Source: Aestuariivita sp. (lineage in GTDB: Bacteria; Pseudomonadota; Alphaproteobacteria; Rhodobacterales; Rhodobacteraceae). From it: 64,000 nucleotides of DNA. The notes beneath the pieces were generated by a model that saw nothing but the letters and a program-made list of their open reading frames with translations, was not told the DNA's origin and did no database searches. This document shows positions 15,894 through 23,952 of the stretch, piece by piece. Position 1 is the first letter of the stretch. Each line of letters begins with the position of its first letter. The stretch lies in NCBI GenBank assembly GCA_018401465.1, contig JAGYKE010000002.1, forward strand, positions 1 to 64,000, given 5' to 3'. A program made the position numbers and the translations under genes.

Positions 15894-16365
15894 TCACCCG
15901 CGCATCACGAACCGGTAGGCCATTCTCGTCACCCAAATGAGCGCAGACAGCAAGAGAAAGCCGAGTAAAAAAATCGGGCTGATCAAAGTGTAGTGTTCTA
16001 GCTCGGCGCGATTCACGCGTTTGATTTTTAAGTCTATCGCGTTTGTCAGTTGATTTAGCGCGGCCTCAGAAAGTGCCCCCAGCTTGAATGTCACTTTGCC
16101 TGCCCAGCCTTCGCCAAGGCACTCGGCCCTCAATATCCCAGGGGTGTCTTCAAGGTACATACTATTGCACGCGAATTGGTGGTAGCTGTTAATGAAGACC
16201 GACGTGCCGCCACCGCCCATATTTATGAAACCGCCTGGGCTGCTGAGGAGCGCGGCCATTCTCACAGCTGCGTCCGGCGGCGCAATCGCCCAAGGCTCCA
16301 CCGCAAGAATTTGGTCGTAAACAAAGGTACGCTCCGAGGCTAATACGTAGAAGACCGGGCTATCC
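15894..16365 (-). pseudogene. C-terminal part of a membrane-protein gene split by IS
   Basis: About 155 residues continuing the fragment at 17687-17932. With the IS and one copy of the ATCC duplication removed, the frame reads ...SYAGPGRSD directly into [17 protein letters not shown] with no gap. The rest includes a small extracytoplasmic domain and one strong transmembrane helix near the end (LISPIFLLGFLLLSALIWV), followed by RMAYRFVMRG. The reconstructed protein would be 237 residues, with an N-terminal and a C-terminal membrane segment. The family is unknown. Without the N-terminal part this fragment has no natural start. Confidence 0.82.
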
Positions 16366-16418
16366 TGAACCGCGCCGGGTTTGCCGGAGGCTCCAACTCC
16401 TGAGTAGGATGGAGCATC

Positions 16419-16742
16419 ATGAGCAAGACAACGAACAAGTTTTCCCCCGAAGTGCGCGAACGAGCGGTGCGTTTGGTTCTCGACAATGAGGGCCAGCATG
16501 GATCGCGCTGGCAGGCGGTGATGTCGATTGCGGCAAAGATTGGCTGCACGCCGCAGACGCTGAACGACTGGGTCAAGAAGGCCGAGGTGGACAGCGGCCG
16601 ACGCGCTGGCGTGCCGACCGAGATGGCCGAGAAGATGAAGGCGCTCGAGCGCGAGAACCGCGAGTTGCGCCAAGCCAACGAGATCCTGCGGAAGGCGTCG
16701 GCTTATTTTGCGATGGCGGAGCTCGACCGCCGGTCGAAGTGA
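16419..16742 (+). CDS. IS3-family transposase OrfA
   Basis: 107 residues starting [20 protein letters not shown]. An HTH region ([20 protein letters not shown]) is followed by a leucine-zipper-like stretch ([28 protein letters not shown]), typical of IS3/IS51-type OrfA proteins. It binds the terminal repeats and contributes the N-terminus of the OrfAB fusion. Its stop overlaps the first codon of orfB. Upstream GAGTAGGATGGAGC supplies the ribosome site. Confidence 0.92.
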   Translation: MSKTTNKFSPEVRERAVRLVLDNEGQHGSRWQAVMSIAAKIGCTPQTLNDWVKKAEVDSGRRAGVPTEMAEKMKALERENRELRQANEILRKASAYFAMAELDRRSK

Positions 16743-17647
16743 TGGTGGGTTTCATCGACGCGCACCGGGATGCGCACGGGGTCGAGCCGATCTGCACGGT
16801 TCTGCCGATCGCCCCGTCCACCTACTACGAACATCTGGCAAAGCGGGCCGATCCGTCCCGGCGGTCGGAGCGGGCGCGCCGGGATGAGGCACTGCGCCCC
16901 GAGATTCGTCGCGTGTTCGAAGAGAACTGGCGGGTCTATGGCGTCCGGAAGATATGGCGGCAGCTTCGCCGTGAGGGCTTCGACGTTGCCCGCTGCACGG
17001 TCGCGAGGCTGATGAAGGTCATGGGTATTCAAGGCATTATCCGGGGAAAGCCGCACAGGACGACGGTCCCCGACAAGAAGGCGCCCTGTCCGCTGGACAA
17101 GGTGAACCGCCAGTTCCGGGTGCCCGCGCCGAACATGCTCTGGGTCAGTGATTTCACCTATGTCGCAACCTGGAAGGGGTTCGCCTATGTGGCTTTCGTC
17201 ATCGACGCCTATGCCCGCAAGATCGTCGGCTGGCGTGTCAGCACCTCGGCGCATGCGGGGTTCGTCCTTGATGCCTTGGAACAGGCGGTCCACGAACGCC
17301 GGCCAGCCAAGGGTACGGGACTGGTTCATCACAGTGACCGCGGCTCCCAATACCTGTCCATCCGCTACACCGAGCGCCTCGCAGAAGCAGGCATCGAACC
17401 TTCGGTCGGCAGCGTGGGCGACAGTTACGACAACGCGCTGGCCGAGACGATCAACGGCCTGTTCAAGGCCGAGGTCATCCACCGACGCGGACCTTGGCGC
17501 AGCTTTGAGGCCGTCGAATATGCGACCCTCGAATGGGTGGACTGGTTCAACAACCGCCGCCTGCTCGAACCCATCGGAAACATCCCACCCGCGGAAGCCG
17601 AAGCCCAATTCTATGCAGCCCTGGAAACTGACGCCATGGCCGCGTAA
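16739..17647 (+). CDS. IS3-family transposase OrfB (DDE integrase domain)
   Basis: 302 residues. An HTH_21-like region ([26 protein letters not shown]) is followed by the rve core. The catalytic residues are the D of [12 protein letters not shown], the D of HHSDRGSQY and the E of [18 protein letters not shown] 16739 overlaps the orfA stop; in vivo the protein is likely made as an OrfAB fusion by frameshifting near the overlap. All catalytic residues are present, so the transposase should be functional. Confidence 0.93.
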   Translation: MMVGFIDAHRDAHGVEPICTVLPIAPSTYYEHLAKRADPSRRSERARRDEALRPEIRRVFEENWRVYGVRKIWRQLRREGFDVARCTVARLMKVMGIQGIIRGKPHRTTVPDKKAPCPLDKVNRQFRVPAPNMLWVSDFTYVATWKGFAYVAFVIDAYARKIVGWRVSTSAHAGFVLDALEQAVHERRPAKGTGLVHHSDRGSQYLSIRYTERLAEAGIEPSVGSVGDSYDNALAETINGLFKAEVIHRRGPWRSFEAVEYATLEWVDWFNNRRLLEPIGNIPPAEAEAQFYAALETDAMAA

Positions 17648-17686
17648 CTAACCGAAATCAGCCTCCGGCAAACCCGGCGCGGTTCA

Positions 17687-17932
17687 ATCCGACCGCCCTG
17701 GACCTGCGTAACTCAACCACACTTCGAACCACGAGGCGTGGCTGCCCAGGATCTCCAAGGTCTCCGCGTCATTGTTGACGGCATTAATTTGTGTGCACCA
17801 GATCTTGTCAGGGCTGCAGGCCAATTGAACCCCATCGGGATAAGGCTGCGTAAAATGGGCAAGCGCCCAACCGGCCGCAGCAAGCGGCGCGATCAGCACC
17901 AAGGTAAGCCTTAAAAAACGCTGAAATGTCAT
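17687..17932 (-). pseudogene. N-terminal part of the membrane-protein gene split by IS
   Basis: 82 residues from the ATG at 17932: MTFQRFLRLTLVLIAPLAAAG is a signal anchor or uncleaved signal, followed by a short extracytoplasmic part containing two Cys (VQLACSPDKIWCTQIN). The frame stops at the first codon of the IS. The continuation is at 15894-16365. The native start and first membrane segment are intact, so a short secreted or anchored peptide may still be made. Unknown family. Confidence 0.82.
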
Positions 17933-18148
17933 CGTCCCCCCCCCGAATCAAACGCAGCTAACTAGCAAGTCAACCGGGTACCCTTTCAATGTAGATCACC
18001 GCAAGGCAGTGGCGGCGATCATGGCGGATTATTTCATGGGTGGGTCGATGCTTATTAGCCGACATTCCCCAAGTGGCCTGCCATCGGTCGTGAATTTCGG
18101 CTGATTGCCGCGCCCGCCCGCGCGACGCCAGAACGAAGGAAACGATTG

Positions 18149-18670
18149 ATGCCTCTGCTTGCTGAACAGCTGATCGAAGAATGGTTCCATGGCCAAGGCT
18201 ACTTCACGCTGCGTGGACTGAAGCTCGGTGTGCACGAGGCCGATCTGCTCGGCGTGCGCTTCGCCGATGGAAAGGCAGAAGGCATCCACGTCGAGGTGTC
18301 CATATCGACGAACCCGCTCGCGTACATCGCGCCGCTGACCCCGGCGGATATCAAGGCGACAGGGGCGCGGGTGGCGTCGTCTGCGAAGCGTCGCGAAGGA
18401 GACGTCGTTGCTCGCGCAGTCGCCGCATGGATCTACAAGAAGTTCGAGCATCCGAAAAAGATAAAGGCGATGAAGCAGCTGGCCCCGGGCGTGCCTTTCC
18501 GGCGCGTGTTCGTCGTCGGCAAGGTCAAGTATCCGGAGGAAGCAACCGCGATCGCCACGCACGGCATCGAGGTGATCGGGTTCGAAGACGTTGTCGCTGC
18601 CGCGCGCTCCGCTCAGTTCAAGACGAGCGGCGTCGGCGCGGACATGGCCGCCATTCTGGCGTTTGCCTGA
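18149..18670 (+). CDS. Unknown nuclease-like protein, copy Y1 of a duplicated gene
   Basis: 173 residues from the ATG at 18149 (GAAGGAAACGATTG upstream). It is nearly identical in its first ~55 residues to the protein at 20002-20523 and diverges after that. YFTLRGLKLGVHEADLLGVRF and GIHVEVSIST give a G-x-x-E-x-D...E-V-S pattern like a PD-(D/E)XK nuclease core (Asp32, Glu49), although the usual Lys is Ser. The last third is helical and ends FKTSGVGADMAAILAFA, also shared. The 30 bases before the start match the 3' end of gene X at 19503-20018, so an X gene once lay upstream here too. Confidence 0.7.
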   Translation: MPLLAEQLIEEWFHGQGYFTLRGLKLGVHEADLLGVRFADGKAEGIHVEVSISTNPLAYIAPLTPADIKATGARVASSAKRREGDVVARAVAAWIYKKFEHPKKIKAMKQLAPGVPFRRVFVVGKVKYPEEATAIATHGIEVIGFEDVVAAARSAQFKTSGVGADMAAILAFA

Positions 18671-18708
18671 GGCGCCCTCAGACATGAACCGCTAGCAGAG
18701 ACCGAGAC

Positions 18709-18840
18709 ATGACCGACGCCAAGACCATTTTCGAAGATCTGTATCGCAGCGTCTTTGCGCTTCCGCATCTCAGCGCCGAGGGCAAGTTTTATGTGGGGTT
18801 CCAGTCGGGTCGAAAGGGTCTTGTCCAGAAGGCAGATTAA
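18709..18840 (+). pseudogene. 5' fragment of gene X (duplicate of 19503-20018)
   Basis: MTDAKTIFEDLYRSVFAL is identical to the start of the intact X protein, then the frame leaves homology after LSAEG and stops at 18840 (43 residues). The matching DNA is 68 bases (18715-18782 against 19521-19588) with one mismatch. This copy keeps a proper ATG (18709) with GAGACCGAGAC upstream, whereas the intact copy lacks that ATG. Confidence 0.75.
18715..18782. repeat. 68-bp direct repeat, left copy
   Basis: Matches 19521-19588 in the same orientation with a single C/T difference. The pair flanks an 806-base segment holding the lipoprotein gene. Recombination between the copies would excise that segment and place gene X, with a normal ATG start, directly behind the nuclease-like gene at 18149. 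Confidence 0.85.
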
Positions 18841-18844
18841 GGAG

Positions 18845-18943
18845 ATGAACACGCCGGTCGGCAGTTCGGTTGGGGCGCGCGGGGTCAATGCGCCTGACTT
18901 CGATGCGCCGCTAGTGTTGGCATATCTGATGGAACAAAGATGA
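18845..18943 (+). CDS. Possible 32-residue ORF coupled to the lipoprotein gene
   Basis: Reads MNTPVGSSVGARG to LVLAYLMEQR and ends in an ATGA overlap with the lipoprotein start at 18940. AGGAG lies only one base before the ATG, too close for a good ribosome site, so it may instead be the tail of a deleted gene. Kept at low confidence because of the exact overlap. Confidence 0.3.
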   Translation: MNTPVGSSVGARGVNAPDFDAPLVLAYLMEQR

Positions 18944-19386
18944 AGAAAGTCGCATTACTACCTCTCCTGCTCGCAGCGTGCGCTTCAAGTCCAATGTCGT
19001 ATGAGCAGACGGAGCGGTTTTTGGCCCTCAGCATTGTCGGCAACGCATGCTATCGAAATGGTTTGGTCGAAAACCCGCCGCTAATAGCCGCTTACGTAAA
19101 TGCGTTGCAGTCAGCATTAAGAACGAGCGGCCAGCCAGCGCACATCCAGCAGGCACAGCAGAAATTTTCCAGCGCAAGCGTGACGCGAGAAGACTGCCGT
19201 CAGTTGGAGATGTACGCTTGGCAGTATGCTCAACAGCAAGCTGAGGCCGCACGGCAGCGCGAGGCGTTTCAGCGATCCATGAACTCGATCTCGCAAAGCG
19301 CAAGCCAGATCAGGGCGAATACCCCGGTCACGGTAAATTGTCAGTACTACCAATGGGGCAACATGACGAGCTGCTCGTCGTTCTGA
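18940..19386 (+). CDS. Small lipoprotein, unknown
   Basis: 148 residues. Lipoprotein signal MKKVALLPLLLAAC has a good lipobox (LAAC, Cys14), so a membrane-anchored periplasmic protein is predicted. The mature part is Gln/Ala-rich and helical (LEMYAWQYAQQQAEAARQREAFQ) and ends with CQYYQWGNMTSCSSF, which resembles C-termini of small phage or outer-membrane lipoproteins. It lies on the segment between the 68-bp direct repeats and so may be a passenger gene. No family recognised. Confidence 0.7.
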   Translation: MKKVALLPLLLAACASSPMSYEQTERFLALSIVGNACYRNGLVENPPLIAAYVNALQSALRTSGQPAHIQQAQQKFSSASVTREDCRQLEMYAWQYAQQQAEAARQREAFQRSMNSISQSASQIRANTPVTVNCQYYQWGNMTSCSSF

Positions 19387-19502
19387 ATTGAGAACCCGCC
19401 GTTCCACCAAGTTTGCGCAACGCTGCTTGGTGGATAGTGCGGACGAAATAGGGGCTGTGCCGAGAATCGACGCCGAAGCCTTTTTGCGCTGGATCGACCG
19501 CC

Positions 19503-20018
19503 TTGCTTATCGCCACCGCCGACGCCAAGACCATTTTCGAAGATTTGTATCGCAGCGTCTTTGCGCTTCCGCATCTCAGCGCCGAGGGAAGGTTCCGCGC
19601 GTTTGAGACAGCGGTTGAGCACCTGCCATATCCGACCTTCGTGTTCTGGGAGATCGTGGGGATCACGCCAGCAGCCTTGGAGTTCCTCGCCGCGAAAGAC
19701 TTCGCCGACGCCAAAGGCGTCCAGCGGTCGCACGACATGTCGCGGCGCAAGCGCGGCGATCTGATGTTTAACCGTGCCGAACCGATGGTCGACGCCTATG
19801 ATTTCTTTTATCGCCACGACAAGACGATCATCGCGCTGAAGTCTGAGAACGATGGCGACGCCTTCTGCCGCGACAGCGTCATCGAGATCGACAACGCCGT
19901 CTTCGGTCGGCACACCTATTCGATCAGCATGAGCAAGAAAGTCCGCGCCTACCTATCGAGCGTCCATGCCTCGCGCGACGCCAGAACGAAGGAAACGATT
20001 GATGCCTCTGCTCGCTGA
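19503..20018 (+). CDS. Unknown conserved protein X, partner of the nuclease-like gene
   Basis: 171 residues. Distinct stretches are LPYPTFVFWEIVGITPAALE, GVQRSHDMSRRKRGDLMFNR, and YDFFYRHDKTIIALKSEND. The start is TTG 19503; the ATG carried by the duplicate at 18709 (MTDAK) is missing here, so translation may be weak or start differently. It overlaps the next gene (Y2) by 17 bases, so the two are translationally coupled and probably work together. I recognise no domain. Gene order X then nuclease-like Y would suit a small two-gene defence or toxin module, but that is speculation. Confidence 0.6.
   Translation: MLIATADAKTIFEDLYRSVFALPHLSAEGRFRAFETAVEHLPYPTFVFWEIVGITPAALEFLAAKDFADAKGVQRSHDMSRRKRGDLMFNRAEPMVDAYDFFYRHDKTIIALKSENDGDAFCRDSVIEIDNAVFGRHTYSISMSKKVRAYLSSVHASRDARTKETIDASAR
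19521..19588. repeat. 68-bp direct repeat, right copy
   Basis: Partner of 18715-18782, one mismatch. It lies inside the 5' end of gene X, encoding DAKTIFEDLYRSVF onward. Confidence 0.85.
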
Positions 20019-20523
20019 ACAGCTGGTCGAAGAATGGCTTCATGGCCAAGGCCATTTCACCATCCGCGGCCTGAAGCTGGGCGTGCACGAGGCCGATCTG
20101 CTCGGCGTGCGCTTCGTCGGTGGAAAGGCGGAAGGCATCCACGTCGAGGTGTCGATCTCGACCAACCCGGTCGGCTACATGTGCAACCTCACCGCGAAGG
20201 ATTCGAAAAGCCTTGGGATAGCGGTTGGATCCGCGAAAAGGCGCTCGGACGACCTGCTACAAAAGACGGCGGCCGCGTGGGTAGAGAAGAAGTTCTGCCA
20301 TCCTCGCAAGGCCGAAGCCAAGCGCCAGCTGGCTAGGGGCGTCGAGTTTCGAAACGTGTTCGTCCATGGTCTTGTGAACTATCCGGCGGAGCTGGCGCAC
20401 ATCGCGTCGCTGGGCGTTGACGTCGTGCCGTTCGAGCGAGTTCTGGCCGAGTGCCAGAGCGGCGCTTTCAAGACGGGCGGCGCGGGGGCCGACATTGCGT
20501 CGTTGCTGGCGTTCACCGCCTGA
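20002..20523 (+). CDS. Unknown nuclease-like protein, copy Y2
   Basis: 173 residues, exactly the length of Y1 (18149-18670). The N-terminal third is almost identical. HFTIRGLKLGVHEADLLGVRF (Asp32) and GIHVEVSIST (Glu49-Val-Ser51) again give a PD-(D/E)XK-like pattern with Ser in place of Lys. The middle differs clearly from Y1 (KDSKSLGIAVGSAKRR), suggesting the copies have different partners or targets. ATG 20002 is preferred over 19966 because the same GAAGGAAACGATTG ribosome region precedes both copies. Overlaps the end of X by 17 bases. It is the last island gene before chromosomal hpt. Confidence 0.7.
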   Translation: MPLLAEQLVEEWLHGQGHFTIRGLKLGVHEADLLGVRFVGGKAEGIHVEVSISTNPVGYMCNLTAKDSKSLGIAVGSAKRRSDDLLQKTAAAWVEKKFCHPRKAEAKRQLARGVEFRNVFVHGLVNYPAELAHIASLGVDVVPFERVLAECQSGAFKTGGAGADIASLLAFTA

Positions 20524-20617
20524 CGCCGCCAAGACCCGCATCCGCGAAAATAGGTATGGATTAGGTGCGGCAGAAACTGGCTCTAGTTAAGTCGTGGATT
20601 TGCAATCATAAAATCGG

Positions 20618-21157
20618 TCAATCTACGAATTTTACCTTGCCGATGAAGGGCAGGTTGCGGTTGGCCTGGGCAAAGTCGATGCCATAGCCCACGACGAATT
20701 CGTCCGGAATCTCGAACCCGATCCAGTCGGCGCGGATCGCCACCTCGCGCCGCGACGGCTTGTCGAGAAGCGCGATGGTGCGCAGTTTCGCGGGCTTGCG
20801 GTTCTGCAAAAGCTTGATGACGTAGGACAGGGTGTAACCCGTGTCGACGATATCCTCGACCACCAGCACGTCGCGCCCTTCGATCTGGCCGCGCAGGTCC
20901 TTGAGGATGCGCACCTCGCGGCTCGACTCCGTGGCGTCGCCATAGGACGAGGCCTCGAGGAAATCGACCTCGACCGGCAGGTCAAGTTCGCGCACCAGAT
21001 CGGCGATGAAGACGAAGCTGCCGCGCAAAAGGCCCACCACGACCAGCTTCTCGGTGCCCGCGAATTCCGCCGCGATCTGGTGCGACAGCGCCTCGATCCG
21101 TGCGGCGATGGCCTTGGCCGAGATGAGTTCGTCGATGACATATGGCCGCGCCGGCAT
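20618..21157 (-). CDS. hpt: Hypoxanthine phosphoribosyltransferase
   Basis: 179 residues from the ATG at 21157 ([23 protein letters not shown] seven bases upstream). Purine salvage enzyme joining hypoxanthine or guanine to PRPP. The PRPP loop [17 protein letters not shown] is intact, with [16 protein letters not shown] upstream and the C-terminal [17 protein letters not shown]. Length is normal for the family. It is the first clearly chromosomal gene to the right of the island and reads toward it. Divergent from the START-domain gene at 21233. Confidence 0.95.
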   Translation of the reverse strand: MPARPYVIDELISAKAIAARIEALSHQIAAEFAGTEKLVVVGLLRGSFVFIADLVRELDLPVEVDFLEASSYGDATESSREVRILKDLRGQIEGRDVLVVEDIVDTGYTLSYVIKLLQNRKPAKLRTIALLDKPSRREVAIRADWIGFEIPDEFVVGYGIDFAQANRNLPFIGKVKFVD

Positions 21158-21232
21158 GGCATTCCCCTTGATTTCGCGGGCGAACCATACGACATCCCCG
21201 GGCCAAGTCATCAGGAAACCCAGCGCCCCGGC

Positions 21233-21700
21233 ATGCCCACCCATTCCGAAATCCGCATCCTGCCCTACAGCGCGCAGGCGATGTACGATCTGGTGGCGGA
21301 TGTGGCGCGCTATCCCGAATTCCTGCCTTGGTGCGCTGCAGCCCGAATCCGCGGCATCACCCCGCAGGATGACGCGCGGCTGATGGAGGCGGACCTCGTC
21401 ATCTCCTTCAAGGTCTTCCGCGAACGCTTCGGCAGCCGGGTGCTTCTGTGGGACGAGGCACGCAAGATCGACACCGAATATCTTGACGGTCCGTTCCGCT
21501 ACATGAAATCCACCTGGGCCTTCCGCGACGCGCCCGGCGGCTGCGAGGTGGACTTCTTCGTCGACTTCGAATTCCGCAATGCCGTGCTGCAGGGCATCAT
21601 CGGTCTTGTCTTCAACGAAGCGATGCAGCGCATCGTGCGCGCGTTCGAGCGCCGGGCCGAGGCGCTGTATGGCCCGGCTGCAGCCGAGGGACGCGCGTGA
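21233..21700 (+). CDS. Coq10/RatA-family START-domain protein
   Basis: 155 residues starting [21 protein letters not shown]. The pattern [28 protein letters not shown], and C-terminal [31 protein letters not shown] is that of the Coq10/RatA SRPBCC family, which binds ubiquinone in a hydrophobic pocket and supports respiration. Bacterial members are often labelled ribosome-association toxin RatA, but a quinone-chaperone role is more likely here. The stop overlaps the next start (GTGA). Confidence 0.88.
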   Translation: MPTHSEIRILPYSAQAMYDLVADVARYPEFLPWCAAARIRGITPQDDARLMEADLVISFKVFRERFGSRVLLWDEARKIDTEYLDGPFRYMKSTWAFRDAPGGCEVDFFVDFEFRNAVLQGIIGLVFNEAMQRIVRAFERRAEALYGPAAAEGRA

Positions 21701-22989
21701 CGCTGGCCTGTGCGATCGCCGCCTTCGCGGCCGCCCCGCTGTCGGGGGCCGAGACCGCGCGCGCGGTCGCGCGGCTTTCCGCGCTGGACTGGCTGGCGGT
21801 GGCGCGGGCCGGGGTCGACGAACCCGTCGCGCAGATCGTCCGGCGCACCGCGCTTGATGACGGCGGGCGCGCGCAGGCGACGGTCTTCGGCACCGACATC
21901 CGTCTGCCCGCGGGAGTGGCTGCTCTGGTGAACGGCACGACCTCGCACGCGCTTGACTATGACGACACGCATTTCGCGCATATCGGGCACCCGTCGACCG
22001 TGATCTTCCCCGCCGCCTTCGCCGCCGGAGAGGCCGCGGGCGCGACGCTGGCCGAGGTGATCGACGCGGCCCTTGTCGGTATGGAAGCGTCGGTGCGCGT
22101 CGGCGTCTGGCTGGGGCGCGGGCATTACCAGATCGGTTTTCACCAGACGGCGACCTCGGGTGCCTTCGGCGCGGCGCTGGCCGCGGCGCGGCTTCTGGGG
22201 GGTGATGCGGCAATGATGGAGGCCGCGCTCGGCCTGACCGCGACGCGTGCGGCGGGGCTCAAGGCGCAGTTCGGCACGATGGGCAAACCCTACAATGCCG
22301 GGCAGGCGGCGGCGGCGGGGTTCGACTGCGCGCGGCTCGCCTGCGCGGGCATGACGACCGATTCCGCCGCGCTGGACGGTCCCTACGGTTTTGGTGCCAC
22401 GCATCACGGCGTGGCCGATCCCACGGCTTTGGACGGTCTGGGAGAGCGGTGGCTGTTCGAGGGCGTCAGCCACAAGTTCCACGCCTGCTGCCACGGGTTG
22501 CATGCCGCGCTCGAGGCGCTGGCCAGTGCCGACATCGCGGGCCCCGAAGTCGCGCGCGTCGCGGTTGCGACCCATCCGCGGTGGTTGTCGGTCTGCAACC
22601 ACCCCGCGCCGGAGACTGGTCTTGGCGCCAAGTTCAGCTACCGCACGGCGCTGGCGCTGCGGCTTGCCGGGCAGGACACCGCCGCGCTTGCCACCTGGTC
22701 AGACGCGCTGGCCGTCGCGCCCGCCGTCACCGCGCTGCGCGACCGGATCGAGGTTGCGGGCGACGATGCCTTGGGCGAAATGCACGCGCGGCTGACGATC
22801 ACCCGCAAGGACGGCGGGCAGATCGACGCCTTCCACGATCTCGACGCAGCCCTGCCGCTGGCCGACCGCGCCGTGCGCGCCACCGCCAAGGCGCGGGCGC
22901 TGATCGGTCAGGATCTGGCCGACGAGGCAGCGGCGCTTCTGCGCGGCGACGCGCCGGTCGCGCGCTTCACCGCCCTGTTCAATCGCTGA
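21697..22989 (+). CDS. MmgE/PrpD family protein
   Basis: 430 residues from GTG 21697 (GTGA overlap). Family marks include [68 protein letters not shown] and [17 protein letters not shown]. The family contains 2-methylcitrate dehydratase and related lyases; the exact substrate cannot be told from sequence. Length is usual. Its end overlaps pncC tail-to-tail by 11 bases. Confidence 0.85.
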   Translation: MTLACAIAAFAAAPLSGAETARAVARLSALDWLAVARAGVDEPVAQIVRRTALDDGGRAQATVFGTDIRLPAGVAALVNGTTSHALDYDDTHFAHIGHPSTVIFPAAFAAGEAAGATLAEVIDAALVGMEASVRVGVWLGRGHYQIGFHQTATSGAFGAALAAARLLGGDAAMMEAALGLTATRAAGLKAQFGTMGKPYNAGQAAAAGFDCARLACAGMTTDSAALDGPYGFGATHHGVADPTALDGLGERWLFEGVSHKFHACCHGLHAALEALASADIAGPEVARVAVATHPRWLSVCNHPAPETGLGAKFSYRTALALRLAGQDTAALATWSDALAVAPAVTALRDRIEVAGDDALGEMHARLTITRKDGGQIDAFHDLDAALPLADRAVRATAKARALIGQDLADEAAALLRGDAPVARFTALFNR

Positions 22990-23458
22990 GGCGCGAGAGC
23001 CCTTCGCCCAGCAGCGCCAGCGCCCGGTCGCGGGCGGCGGCGCGCACCTTGGCGCGGCCCTGCGCGCCGAACTCCACCGTTTCTGTCGCTGTGGGCTGTC
23101 CGTCGACCGCCAGCCCGAAACAGACGCGGCCTTCGGGCTTGTGCTCGGACCCGCCGGGCCCGGCGATGCCTGTGACCGACACGGCGACCTGCGCCTCTGA
23201 CCGCGCCAGAGCGCCGTCGGCCATTTCGCGTGCGACCTCCTCCGACACCGCGCCATGGGCGTCGAGCGTCGCCTGCGCGACCCCCAGCATCGCGACCTTC
23301 GCGGCGTTGGAATAGGTGACAAAGCCCCGGTCCACCACCGCCGAAGACCCCGCCACCTCGGTCAGCGCAGCCGCCACCATGCCGCCTGTGCAGCTTTCGG
23401 CGGTGGCGATCATCGCGCGCTTTTCCTTTGCCAGATCAAGCAGCTGCGCGACCTTCAT
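22979..23458 (-). CDS. pncC: Nicotinamide-nucleotide amidase (CinA C-terminal family)
   Basis: 159 residues from the ATG at 23458 ([17 protein letters not shown]). The CinA C-domain is complete: [17 protein letters not shown] with the active-site Ser, [14 protein letters not shown], and [22 protein letters not shown]. It converts NMN to nicotinic acid mononucleotide in NAD recycling. It lacks the N-terminal domain of full CinA, like E. coli PncC. Its ATG overlaps the stop of pgpA (ATGA), so the ispDF-pgpA-pncC trio is one operon. Confidence 0.9.
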   Translation of the reverse strand: MKVAQLLDLAKEKRAMIATAESCTGGMVAAALTEVAGSSAVVDRGFVTYSNAAKVAMLGVAQATLDAHGAVSEEVAREMADGALARSEAQVAVSVTGIAGPGGSEHKPEGRVCFGLAVDGQPTATETVEFGAQGRAKVRAAARDRALALLGEGLSRLSD

Positions 23459-23952
23459 AACCCAAGAACCCCGTGCCACAGCCCTGCCAGCACCGCGACA
23501 CCCAGCCCCGCGAAAACCCCCGCGATCACGTCGTCAAGCATCACGCCCAGCGCGCCGCCCTTGCGGTCGGCCCAGCCGACGGGCCCGGGTTTCCAGATGT
23601 CGAAGAGGCGGAACAGCGCAAACGCCGCCACCCATCCGGGCCAGAGCGCGGTGACCGCGATGTCATGCGCCCAGGCGGGCCAGGACACCGCCCAAAGCGC
23701 GATCCACATCCCCGCCACCTCGTCGATCACGATCCACGACGGGTCATGATCGGCGGCGCCCGCCGTCACCTGAACTGTGGCCCACCATCCCGCGCCGAAG
23801 ACGACCACCGTCGCCGCCGCCAGAAGCGGAAATCCCCCCGCCAGATGCAGGGCCAAAGCCACGGGCAGCGCGGCGAGCGACCCCCATGTGCCGGGGGCAG
23901 GCTGCAGAAGGCCCGCGCCAAAGAAGGTGGCGATGGCCCTTGCGGGCGTCAT
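23455..23952 (-). CDS. pgpA: Phosphatidylglycerophosphatase A
   Basis: 165 residues from the ATG at 23952 ([25 protein letters not shown]). The PgpA motifs [21 protein letters not shown] and [14 protein letters not shown]-x-x-W-A-D are all present, with several hydrophobic membrane segments. It dephosphorylates phosphatidylglycerol phosphate in the inner membrane. Middle gene of the ispDF-pgpA-pncC operon, with 4-base overlaps on both sides. Confidence 0.92.
   Translation of the reverse strand: MTPARAIATFFGAGLLQPAPGTWGSLAALPVALALHLAGGFPLLAAATVVVFGAGWWATVQVTAGAADHDPSWIVIDEVAGMWIALWAVSWPAWAHDIAVTALWPGWVAAFALFRLFDIWKPGPVGWADRKGGALGVMLDDVIAGVFAGLGVAVLAGLWHGVLGL

Larger units (their letters stand above)
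16366..17686 (+). mobile_element. IS3-family insertion sequence, complete, recent insertion
   Basis: 1321 bp. The terminal inverted repeats are perfect over 27 bases (16366-16392 and 17660-17686; the outer end reads TGAACCGCGCCGGG). A 4-bp target duplication ATCC flanks both sides (16362-16365 and 17687-17690), as expected for IS3 family transposition. It carries intact orfA and orfB. Perfect repeats, an intact duplication and intact genes mean the insertion is recent and the element may still be mobile. It is not the same element as the one at 1-1263. Confidence 0.95.

Noticed and set aside
18755-18943. 62-codon frame in the duplicated region
   Set aside because: Its first 30 codons (MRFRISAPRA) are the X-gene DNA read out of frame; only the part from 18845 is worth mentioning.
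20588-20612. Possible tRNA-Cys fragment (minus-strand GATTGCAAATCCAC)
   Set aside because: Only an anticodon-loop resemblance; no acceptor, D or T arms could be formed, so no tRNA is reported.
21158-22213. N-terminal extension of the hpt frame over MmgE/PrpD gene
   Set aside because: Arg/Pro-rich antisense shadow without domain; hpt homology begins exactly at 21157.
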